64,000 nt of DNA, taken from assembly GCA_964019335.1 (NCBI GenBank), contig OZ025749.1, forward strand, positions 1 to 64,000, given 5' to 3'. Position 1 is the stretch's first letter. Each line of letters begins with the position of its first letter. The notes beneath the pieces are model-generated. The model was not told where the DNA came from. It did not search any database and saw only the letters and a program-made list of their open reading frames with translations. Both the position numbers and the translations under genes were made by a program. Below, piece by piece: positions 32,320 to 42,223 of the stretch. Source of the DNA: Diplonema japonicum. Lineage: Eukaryota; Euglenozoa; Diplonemea; Diplonemida; Diplonemidae.

Positions 32320-32548
32320 CACAGCAGGCTTCCCTTTGAGACACATAGATTTCCGAAGTTAGCAGCAGCATTCCGGGAGGGGGAAACGGTGGGGGGGGGG
32401 GGGGGGGGGAGAGGGGGGGATACATCACTATTTCTTTTTTTTTTTTTTTTTTTTCCTTTCAGTCTTTGGGGATGTTGCATATTTGTAAATATGTTTCTTT
32501 GGGTTTATTCGTTAGCATTCTTCTCCTTTTTTTCATTTTCTGTGCGTG

Positions 32549-32584
<36 letters not shown>

Positions 32585-33059
32585 TTCACTCCTCATTTGA
32601 CTTTTTTTCCTCTTCTTTCTCTTATGCGAAAAAAAAGTTTGTCCTCTATGACTTCCACACCCCCAATGCCTATTCCCTTTCTCTTCTTCTTTGTTGTAAG
32701 GGAGAAAAGAGGGTGAACGGGAAGAGAAATACAAGGTGTATTCCCCCACCCCTGATTTTTTTTCTTCTTTTCCAATTCTTTCGCTCGACCAATTTCCCTT
32801 GCTGTATTAAATTAAAAGAGAACCCCCCCCCCATTTATTTAACCGCAGTCAAAAAAATTCGAATTCAACAAGTCAGCAAACCTTGAGGGTCGTCGGCTGT
32901 AGTAGCAAAGTGCAATCCTTCTTGAAACACATGCAAAAAAAAAAAAAAAAAAAAAAATTGTTTATCTGCGAATCAAGTAAGGTGCTTTTTCTTTTTTCCT
33001 CTTCTTTTTTTTTTTTTTTTTTTTCTTTTTTTTTTTTGGTGAGCGCAAAAACGCATACC
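32320..33059 (+). other. Gene-free, homopolymer-rich stretch
   Basis: G run (32391-32409), several T runs and A-rich parts. No ORF with coding character is seen. Confidence 0.55.
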
Positions 33060-33063
33060 TTAA

Positions 33064-33316
33064 CCCTTAAACGCCCAACTGCTTGTAGAAGCAGTTAATA
33101 GGTGTAATTGTTCTGTGGTCATCTGGACCAAAGCCTTGGATCGGTTTTCATAAAAAAAAAAAGATGGAATGGAAAGATATTGAAAATCTGCGTCAGATGC
33201 GTTATTTGTATCCATCTGAAACCTCATAACTTCATCCCAGAACGGGGTGCCGAGACACCGGGTGACACCAAAAATGGGCATTTTCCGGATTTTCATGATT
33301 TTTCCATGATTTTTTC

Positions 33317-33348
<32 letters not shown>

Positions 33349-34456
33349 GCGGGCCCGTTGCTAACCCCTTCATTCCTATCATAGTGAATTTTTTTCCGAG
33401 TCACTAGGCCTTATCAAAATTAACATGCCAGCACACAACGGGAGCAGTTCCCGTCGACCTGCAATGTTCAAATGGGTTACCACCTCTCTACCTCAATCCT
33501 CGTTTCTTTTTTATTTACCAGGACCGCGATGACGATGTAGTTATGGGTCCGGTTGGGATCCTGCGAAACAGGTGGCCCACCTTTCTGGAGAACGGATGGT
33601 TTTTTTTGATGCACTCGTTCTTCGTCGCGTCCCAGTGGCCTCCCGCAGTCCGGCGGTTCAGAGGCTGGCAACGGTCCTGTGAGCAGACACTGCTGCTGCT
33701 GCAGCGTTCCACGAGCAGCAATCGCACGCCTTGTGTCCTCGCCGCCGTGCACTTCTTCTCCGCGTACATCACCCGTCCATCCACAGTCGCTGCTCACCCT
33801 GGAGCTCCCTGGGTCGGGTACCGCGTGTCCCTGGACACCGAGTTCTCGCGGTCCCAGGCGCAGTTCGCTCTTGCACGCCGCCGCGTCCGTCGTCACCGTG
33901 CACGTTGCGACCGGCTTGCACACGGGCGTCCACCGCCGGTCACCGTCTGGGATCGGTGGTTGCAAACGTTACACCAGTGCTGGTTTCCACACCAGGGCCA
34001 TCCGTTTCCCGGGTAAGCGGAAGTCCAGAAATGCTCAGCACGACGTGGAAGGTCAGCCTTCCCGGCCAACGCCAAACCGAGAGTGCATACTCTGGCACCT
34101 TGGACACAGCTACGGCACGAGGTCTCTTCTCCTCGAACCAAATTGCCTCCCTGCCTTGCACAACTCCATGTAAATGCTTCTCGCCCAAATGCCGTCCATC
34201 TCCCATCTCATTGCGACAAACAGTCACCGCAGGCACCAGAACAGTGAACACCCCCATGCACATTGAGATTTCGCATGCATGATTTCCAGGAAAAGCAAAT
34301 GAACTCATGGCATCCGGTCGATGCACCATGGGTCGAAAACACTAAATATTTAGTGGAATGAACGCAAATCTTTCAAATCTTTCAAATCTTTCAAATGCGT
34401 ACCTCGAATCAAAAAAATAACCTCAAGACTCAGCATGTTTGACCCAAGCCTAAGGG
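33064..34456. mobile_element. TTAA-flanked piggyBac-like element, 1.4 kb
   Basis: It is flanked by TTAA on both sides (33060-33063 and 34457-34460). Left end CCCTTAAACGCCCA, right end (complement) CCCTTAGGC, so the inverted repeat is short (CCCTTA). The left end strongly resembles that of the element at 51625 (CCCCTAAACGCCCG). A hairpin CTGCTT-GTAG-AAGCAG sits just inside the left end. No piggyBac transposase motif was seen, so it is probably non-autonomous. The GC-rich interior (33480-34290) is open on both strands over several hundred bases but matches nothing I know. A 9-bp repeat (AAATCTTTC x3) lies near 34373. Confidence 0.6.
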
Positions 34457-34460
34457 TTAA

Positions 34461-34614
34461 AAGAATAGTTTTTTGTGTGTTTCCACGGCTGCAGTTAAAT
34501 GGGTAAGAAACAGGGGCGAGGGGACACCCTACTGCACGAAGGTAGTTAACCCTGGGTTCAGGAGATTTATTCGCCTCCTATTTGGCTCCATCATTGTAAC
34601 GGTTTTGTTTTCCT

Positions 34615-34659
<45 letters not shown>

Positions 34660-34922
34660 CTTCTTCCTTATTTGGCTTGCATTATTTTATCCGGTTTTAC
34701 AAACAACCGACTCTTTCGGAGGAGGGCTTCAGAAACCGAGGGCAGAACGGGCGGGAAAAATACATAGCTGTGCTGGGGGGAGGGGGGGCGACACAAAGGG
34801 GAAATATGAACGGAATTTTTTTTTTTCTTGTGAACTTTCTTTTCTTCTTCGGTTCTTTGCATTTATTTATGGTCCCTTTTTGTTACTACCCTTTTTATTT
34901 TTCTCGCCTGCCGGATTCTCAG
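34461..34922 (+). other. Gap before tRNA-Leu
   Basis: T-rich, including a T run near 34628-34659. No gene seen. A TTAACCCTGGG sequence at 34547 looks like another element end but has no partner. Confidence 0.5.
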
Positions 34923-35004
34923 GGCGAGATGGCCGAGCGGTCTAAGGCGTTGCGTTTAGGCCGCAATATCTCCGGATGCGTGGGTTCAAACCCCACTCTC
35001 GTCA
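34923..35004 (+). tRNA. tRNA-Leu (anticodon UAG)
   Basis: The acceptor stem pairs 34923-34929 with 34997-35003 (one G-U), discriminator A35004. The anticodon stem is TTGCG/CGCAA around loop TTTAGGC, with UAG at 34957-34959. A long class II variable arm is present, as expected for leucine. T-arm GTGGG/CCCAC with loop TTCAAAC. Followed by C and TTTTTT, a pol III terminator. No intron. Confidence 0.95.
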
Positions 35005-35253
35005 CTTTTTTGTTTCCAGCCCACACTGAGCGTGACTTGTTGGTCATCATCCTTCTCCTCGAAGAACTCCTTTACCGCCAGGTGATAGCAGGCTCTCCTG
35101 CTGGATCCGCTAACCGGCCGCCCCTACACACATGCATATCCACATGAGGCTCCTAAAGAGGCCTGGTGAGCGAAGGTTGATAAAGAAATACGGATAGTAT
35201 TCAAACAAGCAAAGGGTGAACGGGGGAAGTAAAAAAAGAGAAAAAAAAGAACC

Positions 35254-36630
35254 ATGAGCGAGATGCGAAAGCGAAAAGGTGCCGAAGAGCCGGAACCCAA
35301 AGAACCCGAAGCAGAAGAGAAGCAGGAAAAAGAAGACGCGAAAAATGCAACGTCGCCAGGGCTGTACAAGAAAAGGGGAAGCCGTTCGCTGGGGTTGAAC
35401 AGACACCATCTGATCACGATCGGAGTGGTGGTGGCTCTGTTGTCGTGCTTGACTGTACCGACCGAGTTTGGTGTGTACGGGAGGATACAGAAACAGGATG
35501 AGGCAATGACTATATGGAAACGAACAACCTGTACAATTGAAAAAACGAGTGTGTCGCTAATCCCAAAGGCAAAGAAGGGAATGTTCACCGGTAACAACGA
35601 GTACAAGCCAAGGGCCACGTACACATACATTTACGACAACACTAGGTACGCATCCAACAGGGTGTACTTTTACGGTGACGACCACCCTGGGAAAAGCAAG
35701 ACCTACGCCGACCGAGTGGTTCAATACTGGAACACAGGAAAGTGTGTTGCTTACGTAGACCCTTCAAACCCTTCTGAATCGATTCTCATTCCAGAAACCT
35801 CCTTCACACCGTACGGGAATGCGTGGGTCCATGCAGGCCTCGTCCTCGGCGTCCTTTGGTACGCAACATTCGAGCACAATTGGGAATCCACACCGGAGCT
35901 CCCTGAAAAATTCCCCGTCTCAGAATCTTGGGAAGCACCCAACATGCACACCATCGTGCCGCTTTCCTCTGACAAGTACTACCGTGTTGCGATGCTACCT
36001 GGCATCTATTCATGGCCTGCCATATTATGCGGAACCGTCATTATCGCAACGTGGGTTTATATAGGTGTTGAGGTGTGGGCTTGGTATTTGAAAACAAACC
36101 ACGCACCGGGGTCTGATGAGATGCAAGTTGCTTTTCTCGGACTGAGCGCCATTCTCGGTATGAGGCTCACTTATTTCGCGCTGTTGGTTGCAAGGGTGAG
36201 GTGTGTTGAGGTTTACATAGACCGTGAACAAATCACAATGGGATACCCTTTCGAGCTGGTGTTCAAGCAGATGAAGCGTGGGTGGTTGTCGGTTGTGTAT
36301 CAAAAGGTCGAACTTAGCTTTTCGCTGACCGAGACCGTGCATGGCCCCAAACAAGGAAAAGGCCCTGCGAGAAAGGTCGCGCGCCTCCACGAAGAGTCAC
36401 AGACCATACTTGTCAACCAGACTGTCAAACCCAGCACTGCCGGCATCATCACAGCCATTCCCTTCCAGCGTCACGTTGCCCGGTTAAAGGTGGCCACAGA
36501 GGAGCATCGTGTGTACCACCGTTGGGTCATCAATATCAACGTGCACCTTCGTTTTGTTCCCGTGTCTTATAACCAGACCATCCCTGTTTCTGTTGCTATC
36601 CCTGAAGAGCTGAAGCCTAGAGCTGAATGA
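35254..36630 (+). CDS. DUF3592-like integral membrane protein
   Basis: The 458-aa protein has a charged N-terminal tail (about 45 residues) and a first transmembrane helix (about 53-70). The extracytoplasmic domain fits DUF3592: conserved Cys after the helix (CTIEKT), KPRATYTYIYDNTRYASNR, and YVDPSNPSESILIP. Further hydrophobic segments occur near 190-205, 255-278 and 291-312. The C-terminal half after the last helix is soluble and beta-rich. DUF3592 proteins are membrane proteins of unknown role; some occur with transporters or signalling proteins. No neighbour suggests a specific job. Confidence 0.75.
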   Translation: MSEMRKRKGAEEPEPKEPEAEEKQEKEDAKNATSPGLYKKRGSRSLGLNRHHLITIGVVVALLSCLTVPTEFGVYGRIQKQDEAMTIWKRTTCTIEKTSVSLIPKAKKGMFTGNNEYKPRATYTYIYDNTRYASNRVYFYGDDHPGKSKTYADRVVQYWNTGKCVAYVDPSNPSESILIPETSFTPYGNAWVHAGLVLGVLWYATFEHNWESTPELPEKFPVSESWEAPNMHTIVPLSSDKYYRVAMLPGIYSWPAILCGTVIIATWVYIGVEVWAWYLKTNHAPGSDEMQVAFLGLSAILGMRLTYFALLVARVRCVEVYIDREQITMGYPFELVFKQMKRGWLSVVYQKVELSFSLTETVHGPKQGKGPARKVARLHEESQTILVNQTVKPSTAGIITAIPFQRHVARLKVATEEHRVYHRWVININVHLRFVPVSYNQTIPVSVAIPEELKPRAE

Positions 36631-36840
36631 TATAAATGACATAGTACGTGTGTCCCCTCAAAAAAAAAAAAGAATGGGGGAGAGAAGTGTCCACGCATAT
36701 AAACCCCCCCCCGTGTTTTTTTTCTTTTGGACAACAGAATCTCCTTCCCCCTTTCACCACAAGTACACAACAGGAGGTAAAAAAAAAAAAAAAAGAAAGA
36801 AATACAAGGGGTGGAATATAGATGTCGACCTGAGAGGAAA

Positions 36841-38874
36841 ATGAAAATAATGAAAAACGAGATATACAAGGTGTTCGCGGTGCTGCTGTTTGTCACATGC
36901 GTGTGCATTTGGGTCGGGAACTCGAGGGTGAGGACTGAAAAAGAAAAGGTGAACTGGAGGGTAGTTGAGACTGAGGTGCGGAGAACGTCGCCGGAACAAC
37001 TGAGAAGGCTGGGCAAGATAATCGAGAGGGAGATGGAAGAGAGGGAGACGGAACCGCCGCTGCCGAAGAAACACCACACGAGCAGAAGAAACGAGGAAGA
37101 AGCACCATTGCCAACCACAAAACACAAACACAGCACGGTGGAAGAAAACAACGACGAAACAAGATCACCGCACACAAGAAAACACCGCCACATGAAAAAA
37201 ATGGAAGATGAAGAAGAAGAAGAAGAAGAAACCCCGTCGCCACCCGTTAAACACCGCAAGCACGTCACGATGGAAGAAGAACAAGAAGAAGATGAAACAC
37301 CGCCACCCAAAAAGCACCACAAACAGGAAGAAGACAGCGAACCCCACCATGTTAAAGACAACACCGTCAAAGACCACCCAGGGGGAACCGAATCCGAAGC
37401 CTTGGAAGATCGCAGGTCACTATCGAAATCAAACTGGCCGTTGGCAAAATTTTCAGACGCTGTGTGGCACGGCGGTTCGAAGCCAAGACTGCCCAAGAGT
37501 CTTCTGAACCGAGTGGCCCGCAGCGAGAAGATCCAGGAGACGTACCTCAAGGCGTCTAAGAGCTGCAGGCTGAAACACAGCAACGATGAGAGGAAGAAGC
37601 ACGCCGCCATCGACATCGACTGTTTTCAAAGATTCTACTGGACAGCCTTCCAGGAAGACGGCGAAGAAACCGACCCAGAGTGCGACTCCGTGTACTCCTA
37701 CCAGTCTATCAAGGAGTACCGAAAGAATGAGCTCAAGATGTGCGACAACGGTGCCTCGGAGTTGAGATGCTACAGAAAGAGATTCAAAGGGCACTCTGTG
37801 GACACGTCCATATGTGGAGGGGATAACGTCGCAATAAACTTCGGCAAAATGCCCCACGCCAGGGACTATCCATGGCTGGACTTCAAAAAGGGTGCATTGG
37901 AGGCTCAATGCGAGGTTCCTGAGGGCACCAAGGGTAAATGGAACGGGATGTTCATCCAATGCATCGCCGATTGGTTCAACAAGGGGTTTTCCCCAGTCGC
38001 GGACGGGCCGGCTTGTGACGTTACAATCGAAACACCGACGTATTTCGTCACAAGGTCTGGGGACTACAGCCCTTTTCACATCGCGCATGACTTTTTGAAT
38101 GCTTTTATCGCCGCGGCGGTCCACGGGTTTTCCTTTTCGGACCTGCAAATCGTGATCACTGACAGAATGACCAAGGGTTTCTACCTCCCGTTGTGGCAGT
38201 GGGCATACACCCCGAACCACAAGCTTCTTTGGTACCCAGATGTGAGGGAGCAGTACGGAAAGCAAAAGGTCTGCTACTCGAAGGCTTTCTTCAACGTCCC
38301 CGCGAGGCTGTCCCTCTTGTACAACAACCACGAGCATTGTATCGGGAAGAAGAGCAGTGTATTGCGGGCGTTCTCGGACTACGTCCTTGGATCGTTTAAC
38401 TTGGTCGGGGTGTCCCCGCCTCGTGACAAATTGGTGGTGACCGTCATCGCACGGAGAAACTACAAAACAGGGCACCCGATAGGTCGTCGGTTCGGTAACG
38501 AGGACGAGCTTGTTTCTATGCTGCAAGGGCTCCATCCAGGCAGGGAAGTCATAGTTAACGAGGTCGACTATGCAGCCTACGATTTCGACACGCAGATGCA
38601 GGTCTCCCGCTCTACCGACCTCCTCGTTGCAATGCACGGTGCGGGGCTCATTCAAATGCTCTTTCTGCCTCCCTGGGGCTCGGTCTTCGAGTTCTTCTGC
38701 CCTGAAAAGCCCCCCTCCAACTTTCGGTACCGCCACCTCGCGGGGTACATGGGCCTTCACTACGACTCGCTGCACATTCAAAACCCGCAGAACATCGTGC
38801 CGATACCCCAAGCGCAGGAAAAACTGAAAGAGGTCACCAAAAAGCTCCTGCAAAGAAAGAACGAAGCTTACTGA
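36841..38874 (+). CDS. GT61-type glycosyltransferase, type II Golgi membrane protein
   Basis: The protein is 677 aa. The ATG at 36841 is chosen because it puts a signal anchor (about residues 7-24) at the N-terminus; the frame is open a little further up but without ATG. The stem (about 55-200) is strongly acidic and interrupted by repeated Lys/His clusters (KKHH, KHKH, RKHRH, KHRKH). The catalytic domain shows the DUF563/GT61 pattern: HIAHDFLNAF, TVIARRNYKTGHPIGRRF near 535, then AMHGAGLIQMLFLPPWGSVFEFF and a final GYMGLHYDSLH. Family members add xylose, arabinose or GlcNAc to glycans or proteins. Donor and acceptor unknown. A damaged relative of its 3' end lies at 63311-63584. Confidence 0.85.
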   Translation: MKIMKNEIYKVFAVLLFVTCVCIWVGNSRVRTEKEKVNWRVVETEVRRTSPEQLRRLGKIIEREMEERETEPPLPKKHHTSRRNEEEAPLPTTKHKHSTVEENNDETRSPHTRKHRHMKKMEDEEEEEEETPSPPVKHRKHVTMEEEQEEDETPPPKKHHKQEEDSEPHHVKDNTVKDHPGGTESEALEDRRSLSKSNWPLAKFSDAVWHGGSKPRLPKSLLNRVARSEKIQETYLKASKSCRLKHSNDERKKHAAIDIDCFQRFYWTAFQEDGEETDPECDSVYSYQSIKEYRKNELKMCDNGASELRCYRKRFKGHSVDTSICGGDNVAINFGKMPHARDYPWLDFKKGALEAQCEVPEGTKGKWNGMFIQCIADWFNKGFSPVADGPACDVTIETPTYFVTRSGDYSPFHIAHDFLNAFIAAAVHGFSFSDLQIVITDRMTKGFYLPLWQWAYTPNHKLLWYPDVREQYGKQKVCYSKAFFNVPARLSLLYNNHEHCIGKKSSVLRAFSDYVLGSFNLVGVSPPRDKLVVTVIARRNYKTGHPIGRRFGNEDELVSMLQGLHPGREVIVNEVDYAAYDFDTQMQVSRSTDLLVAMHGAGLIQMLFLPPWGSVFEFFCPEKPPSNFRYRHLAGYMGLHYDSLHIQNPQNIVPIPQAQEKLKEVTKKLLQRKNEAY

Positions 38875-39054
38875 TTCCTTTTTGTTTCCTTCTTTTTTTT
38901 TAAGAAAAAGGGATGTCCATCCTCACCCCTCCCACTTAAAACAATTTTCCACCCCCCCTTTCTTTAAATTATTTTGTGGTTTGTGTCGGGAAACAAAAAA
39001 AAAAAAAAGTAAAAAAAAAAAAAGTAAAAAAAAAAAGAAAAAAAGAGGAGGGAA

Positions 39055-39981
39055 ATGAGCACGGGACAAGACGAGGAACAGGAACACAAACAAGAAGACA
39101 CACAAAGCGACACAGATGACCTTCTTGTCCACTCGGGTGCGGACAACATCCCGAAAGACGCTGTGTGGAAGAAACCGGGGAGGCACCAAACAAAGAGAAA
39201 GTGGAACGAGGCCCTGAACGCAACAGCAAGAAGGGATAAGGAGTATATCTACGGCAACTACGACAAGTACTACGGGTACAGGAGCATCGTGGAAGACAAC
39301 AGGGTGAAGGCGATAAAAAGGGTAAAGGCGGAGCTCAAGGGAAAAGCGTGGTTGGACATAGGGTGCAACAACGGCCAGCTCACCACTGTGCTGGCAACCG
39401 CCATGGAAGCGCGGACAATTTTGGGGATAGACATCGACGGCAGGCTGATCGAAAGGGCTCGCAAGATGATGAAGAAAACCGAGATTCCATCCTCTTCATA
39501 CTTCCCTCTGTCCTGCTTTGCGGGGTTCGGGGGGCTACCGGTTCCATCCCCGCCGACAATCACCTTCGAGACTGCCAACATAGTCAACAACAGGCACAAC
39601 ATACCCCTTCCACAGTCGGGTACTTTCGACGTTGTGCTGTGCCTGTCCTGCAGCAAATGGATCCATCTTAACTACGGTGATGAGGGTCTCCGTGCCGCCT
39701 TTCTTCGCATCTATGACCTCCTCTCTTCGGGTGGGCTTTTCGTGTTCGAGCCTCAGCCCTGGAAATCCTACCTCAAGACAGGTGCGAAGATCAAGGATAA
39801 AGTGGTCCTTGGCAACCGGTATAAGCTGAAGATGCGCCCTGATAGCTTCGATGCACACCTCAAAAACCTTGGGTTTGAGATGGTGCGTAAACTGCTCCCC
39901 GAACCGCTGCTCCCTGAAGGCAAGGGCGATGGAACAACAGGTTTCAAGGAGCGAGAGCTGCTGATGTATCGAAAGAAATGA
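39055..39981 (+). CDS. BIN3: BIN3/MEPCE-type RNA methyltransferase
   Basis: The 308-aa protein belongs to the Bin3 family, which puts a methyl group on the gamma-phosphate of RNA 5' ends (7SK in animals, U6 in yeast). The acidic N-terminus is followed by GNYDKYYGYRS, the family's opening motif. The SAM-binding motif LDIGCNNGQLT lies near residue 101 and the second motif GIDIDGRLIERAR near 125. The Bin3-specific LSCSKWIHLNYGDEGL and FEPQPWKSY close the domain. An insertion between the SAM motifs and the catalytic strand (about 145-175) is typical. In a protist without known 7SK, U6 or another pol III RNA is the likely substrate (inference). Confidence 0.93.
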   Translation: MSTGQDEEQEHKQEDTQSDTDDLLVHSGADNIPKDAVWKKPGRHQTKRKWNEALNATARRDKEYIYGNYDKYYGYRSIVEDNRVKAIKRVKAELKGKAWLDIGCNNGQLTTVLATAMEARTILGIDIDGRLIERARKMMKKTEIPSSSYFPLSCFAGFGGLPVPSPPTITFETANIVNNRHNIPLPQSGTFDVVLCLSCSKWIHLNYGDEGLRAAFLRIYDLLSSGGLFVFEPQPWKSYLKTGAKIKDKVVLGNRYKLKMRPDSFDAHLKNLGFEMVRKLLPEPLLPEGKGDGTTGFKERELLMYRKK

Positions 39982-40371
39982 AGGAGGGGGAAGGCGTTAG
40001 AAATCAGGGGGTGATCAAGGGGTTAATATTGCAGTCCGGTGTTTTTTTTTATTTTTTATTTTTTCTTCTTTTTTTTCTTTTTTTTTTTTCCTTCTTCCAG
40101 AATTTGTATTTAATCAACGAGCGTCTCTGTAGACGATTTGAAAAGAAAAAAAACTTTTGCGCAAAAGGCTTTCAATGCAATACGGTCCGGCCACTTGTCG
40201 TATCTGGGGTCCTGCAAACCTGATATCACGGCCCCCGCAACCCCAAACGAGTGTCCTGAGACCCCCAATACGCTGACAGTACCTTCTGGAACCATTTCAC
40301 CGCACGGGCAACAAACCCGGAAAATTTGCACGGGAATAAAAAAAAAAAAAGAGTGAAGAAGAAAAACGAAG
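39982..40371 (+). other. Intergenic
   Basis: T-rich first half, then about 190 bases of normal composition (40140-40335) with no convincing ORF on either strand, then an A run before the next gene. No RNA motif is recognised. Confidence 0.5.
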
Positions 40372-41316
40372 ATGAGCATCACAGTGTTTGTGAAGACGGA
40401 AGGTGGGGTACGTTGAAGTGGCAGGGGATGAGACAGTGGGGAGCCTTTACAAGAAGGCGGCGAGTGCTGCTGGTTTGCTGGAAGGGATGTTCAAACTGGT
40501 TTGGGAAGGGAAGGTGCTGAGCATGTTCGGGGATGAAGAGGTTCAGGGGAGCGAGCTCGTGGAGGGGGCTGTAATCCATGTGGTGGCGGGCACAATGGTC
40601 GGGCTGGCGGATCTGAAGGGGAGTTCTGTAATGAAACTACAACTTGCAAGGCTTGTGGCGGCCAACCCCGAGCTGGTTCTTGAGGTCGATGTGGGGGACA
40701 CTCCAGACAAAGTGGTGTGCATTGTGAAAGAGGACCTCCCTTTTGAACTTCGGGGCCTCGTTGTCACCGACTCCACAAACCGTTTCAGGGATATTGGTGA
40801 TAATTTTCTCCGTGGTGGCACCCTGGTGTCTCTCGATCTCAAGCTGAAGCTCAACACCATTGGTTCCCACTTCCTTTACATATCGTCCCTCTCTCACATT
40901 GATTTCGGGGATCAGACCAATGTCACCTCCATTGGCAAGTACTTCTTGTCTCGGTGCTCGGGTTTACAAAACTTGGATCTGAGCAGCTTCACCAACGTTA
41001 CGTCAGTTGGCAGCTATTTCCTGTCTTGGTGTCTGATTTTGCAAAACTTGAATTTGGGGGGCTTCACCAACGTCACGTCGATAGGCAGTTACTTCCTGTT
41101 TGGTTGCCGTACACGGAATTGCAAAAAATTGAGATTCCGTCACTTCCCGAAGGTGGCGCTACAAAAGAGGGGCTTCGGCAAATAACCTGGGACAAGTTAC
41201 CTTCCCGTCGGCAACACATAACGCTTACCCCAGTTGCCAAAGAGGGTACAACTATTTCAAAGGTGAAGTCTTCACCAGGTCTGGCAAGTAGCCTCTCCGT
41301 GGCCTTGTGGCAGTGA
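40372..41316 (+). pseudogene. Ubiquitin-like plus BspA-type LRR gene with two frameshifts
   Basis: The ATG at 40372 starts MSITVFVKTEGG, like the first ubiquitin strand. The continuation YVEVAGDETVGSLYKKAA...FKLVWEGKVL is one base out of frame, after a GGGG run at 40404-40407. The main frame to 41185 then carries at least three leucine-rich repeats of the BspA/LRR_5 kind (about 23 residues each: xNLDLSSFTNVTSVGSYFL). At about 41105-41108 a second shift occurs, since YTELQKIEIPSLPEGG in another frame extends the repeat pattern and runs on to 41316. Both shifts lie at short G or C runs, so either the gene is decaying or the assembly has indels. Confidence 0.6.
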
Positions 41317-41486
41317 AGCGTGCTTTCTACGGGGGCCACAGGGGACTTGGGAGGCCGCTGTGTCACATTTTACAATCGAGCCAAACCTCCCCCCTTTTTT
41401 TTCTTTGTTTTTTATTTCTTATTGTAATTCTTATTCTTAAGAAAAAAAAAGAGGGCGCGGGAAAAAAAAAAAAAAAAAAAAGAAAA

Positions 41487-41556
41487 ATGGCGGGTAGGAC
41501 AACGGGCCACAGGCCAAAGGCCTGCGAAGTGTATAAAAGGTAACGAAGCAAAAATA

Positions 41557-41608
<52 letters not shown>

Positions 41609-41998
41609 AGGCAAAATGAAGTGAGAACCACGCTTATCGACCCGATGCATGCCACAAATAGTACTTGTTTTACAGCGATGCAAAAGCAGAAGCAAACAGA
41701 TGGCAGCCAAAGGGTAATCTACCAGAACACTGATGGGGTGCTGCTTGGGGAGATGTTTAACGGGCGAACGAAAAAAGAGCAAGAGGAGCTGCAGAAAAGG
41801 AAAAAACAAGAGCAGGAAGAGCAAAGGCAACTGAGAGCCGCGGAAAAGGAAAAAAAACTAAAGGAGCTAGAAAACTTACGGGCCATGGAACGAAGGGCGC
41901 CTGTGGACACTGGGGTACTCAAGGCGGATGTTGCTTTAGAAATAGGTGAAAAAGAACCTGAAGAAGAAGAGGATATTCCAGACGATTGGGATGCATGA
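41487..41998 (+). CDS. Small coiled-coil protein of unknown function (two exons)
   Basis: Exons 41487-41539 and 41611-41998 give 146 aa. The first exon is preceded by an A-rich leader. The protein has a short ordinary N-terminal part, then a Glu/Lys/Gln helix (about residues 77-112), and an acidic C-terminus ending DIPDDWDA. The region QRVIYQNTDGVLLGEMFNGR may be a conserved core. No family recognised. The intron is supported by the shared frame across it and by GT...AG borders. Confidence 0.6.
41540..41610 (+). other. 71-nt poly-A intron
   Basis: GTAACG donor, A run of about 45, ACAG acceptor, phase 2. It contains in-frame stops. Confidence 0.7.
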
Positions 41999-42223
41999 CC
42001 CGAGCCCACATTTTAAAAAAAAAAAAAAAAAAAAAGTCTTTTTTTTTCTCCCCTCCCTGTTCCATATCCCTTGATCACCTGTGTGGGTTTACAGTAAAAG
42101 CTTTTTTCAAAATTTTTACAAACTCCTCTCTTTTTTTTTTTTTTTTTTCTTCTTCCATCCCCGCCCAAAAGGGCTTTGAAGCCTTTCTTCTCTCTCTTTT
42201 TTTTTTGTTGTCGTTTGCATTAA

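Noticed and set aside
34547-34557. TTAACCCTGGG as the end of a further TTAA element
   Set aside because: No inverted partner with TTAA was found nearby.
37453-38853. Open frame of about 466 codons on the minus strand
   Set aside because: It is a shadow of the GT61 catalytic domain, whose motifs are on the + strand.
40372-40430. A 22-nt intron (GTGGGG...GGCAG) joining MSITVFVKTE to DETVGSL
   Set aside because: It would remove the second ubiquitin strand (YVEVAG) that is readable one base out of frame, so a one-base shift is the simpler explanation.
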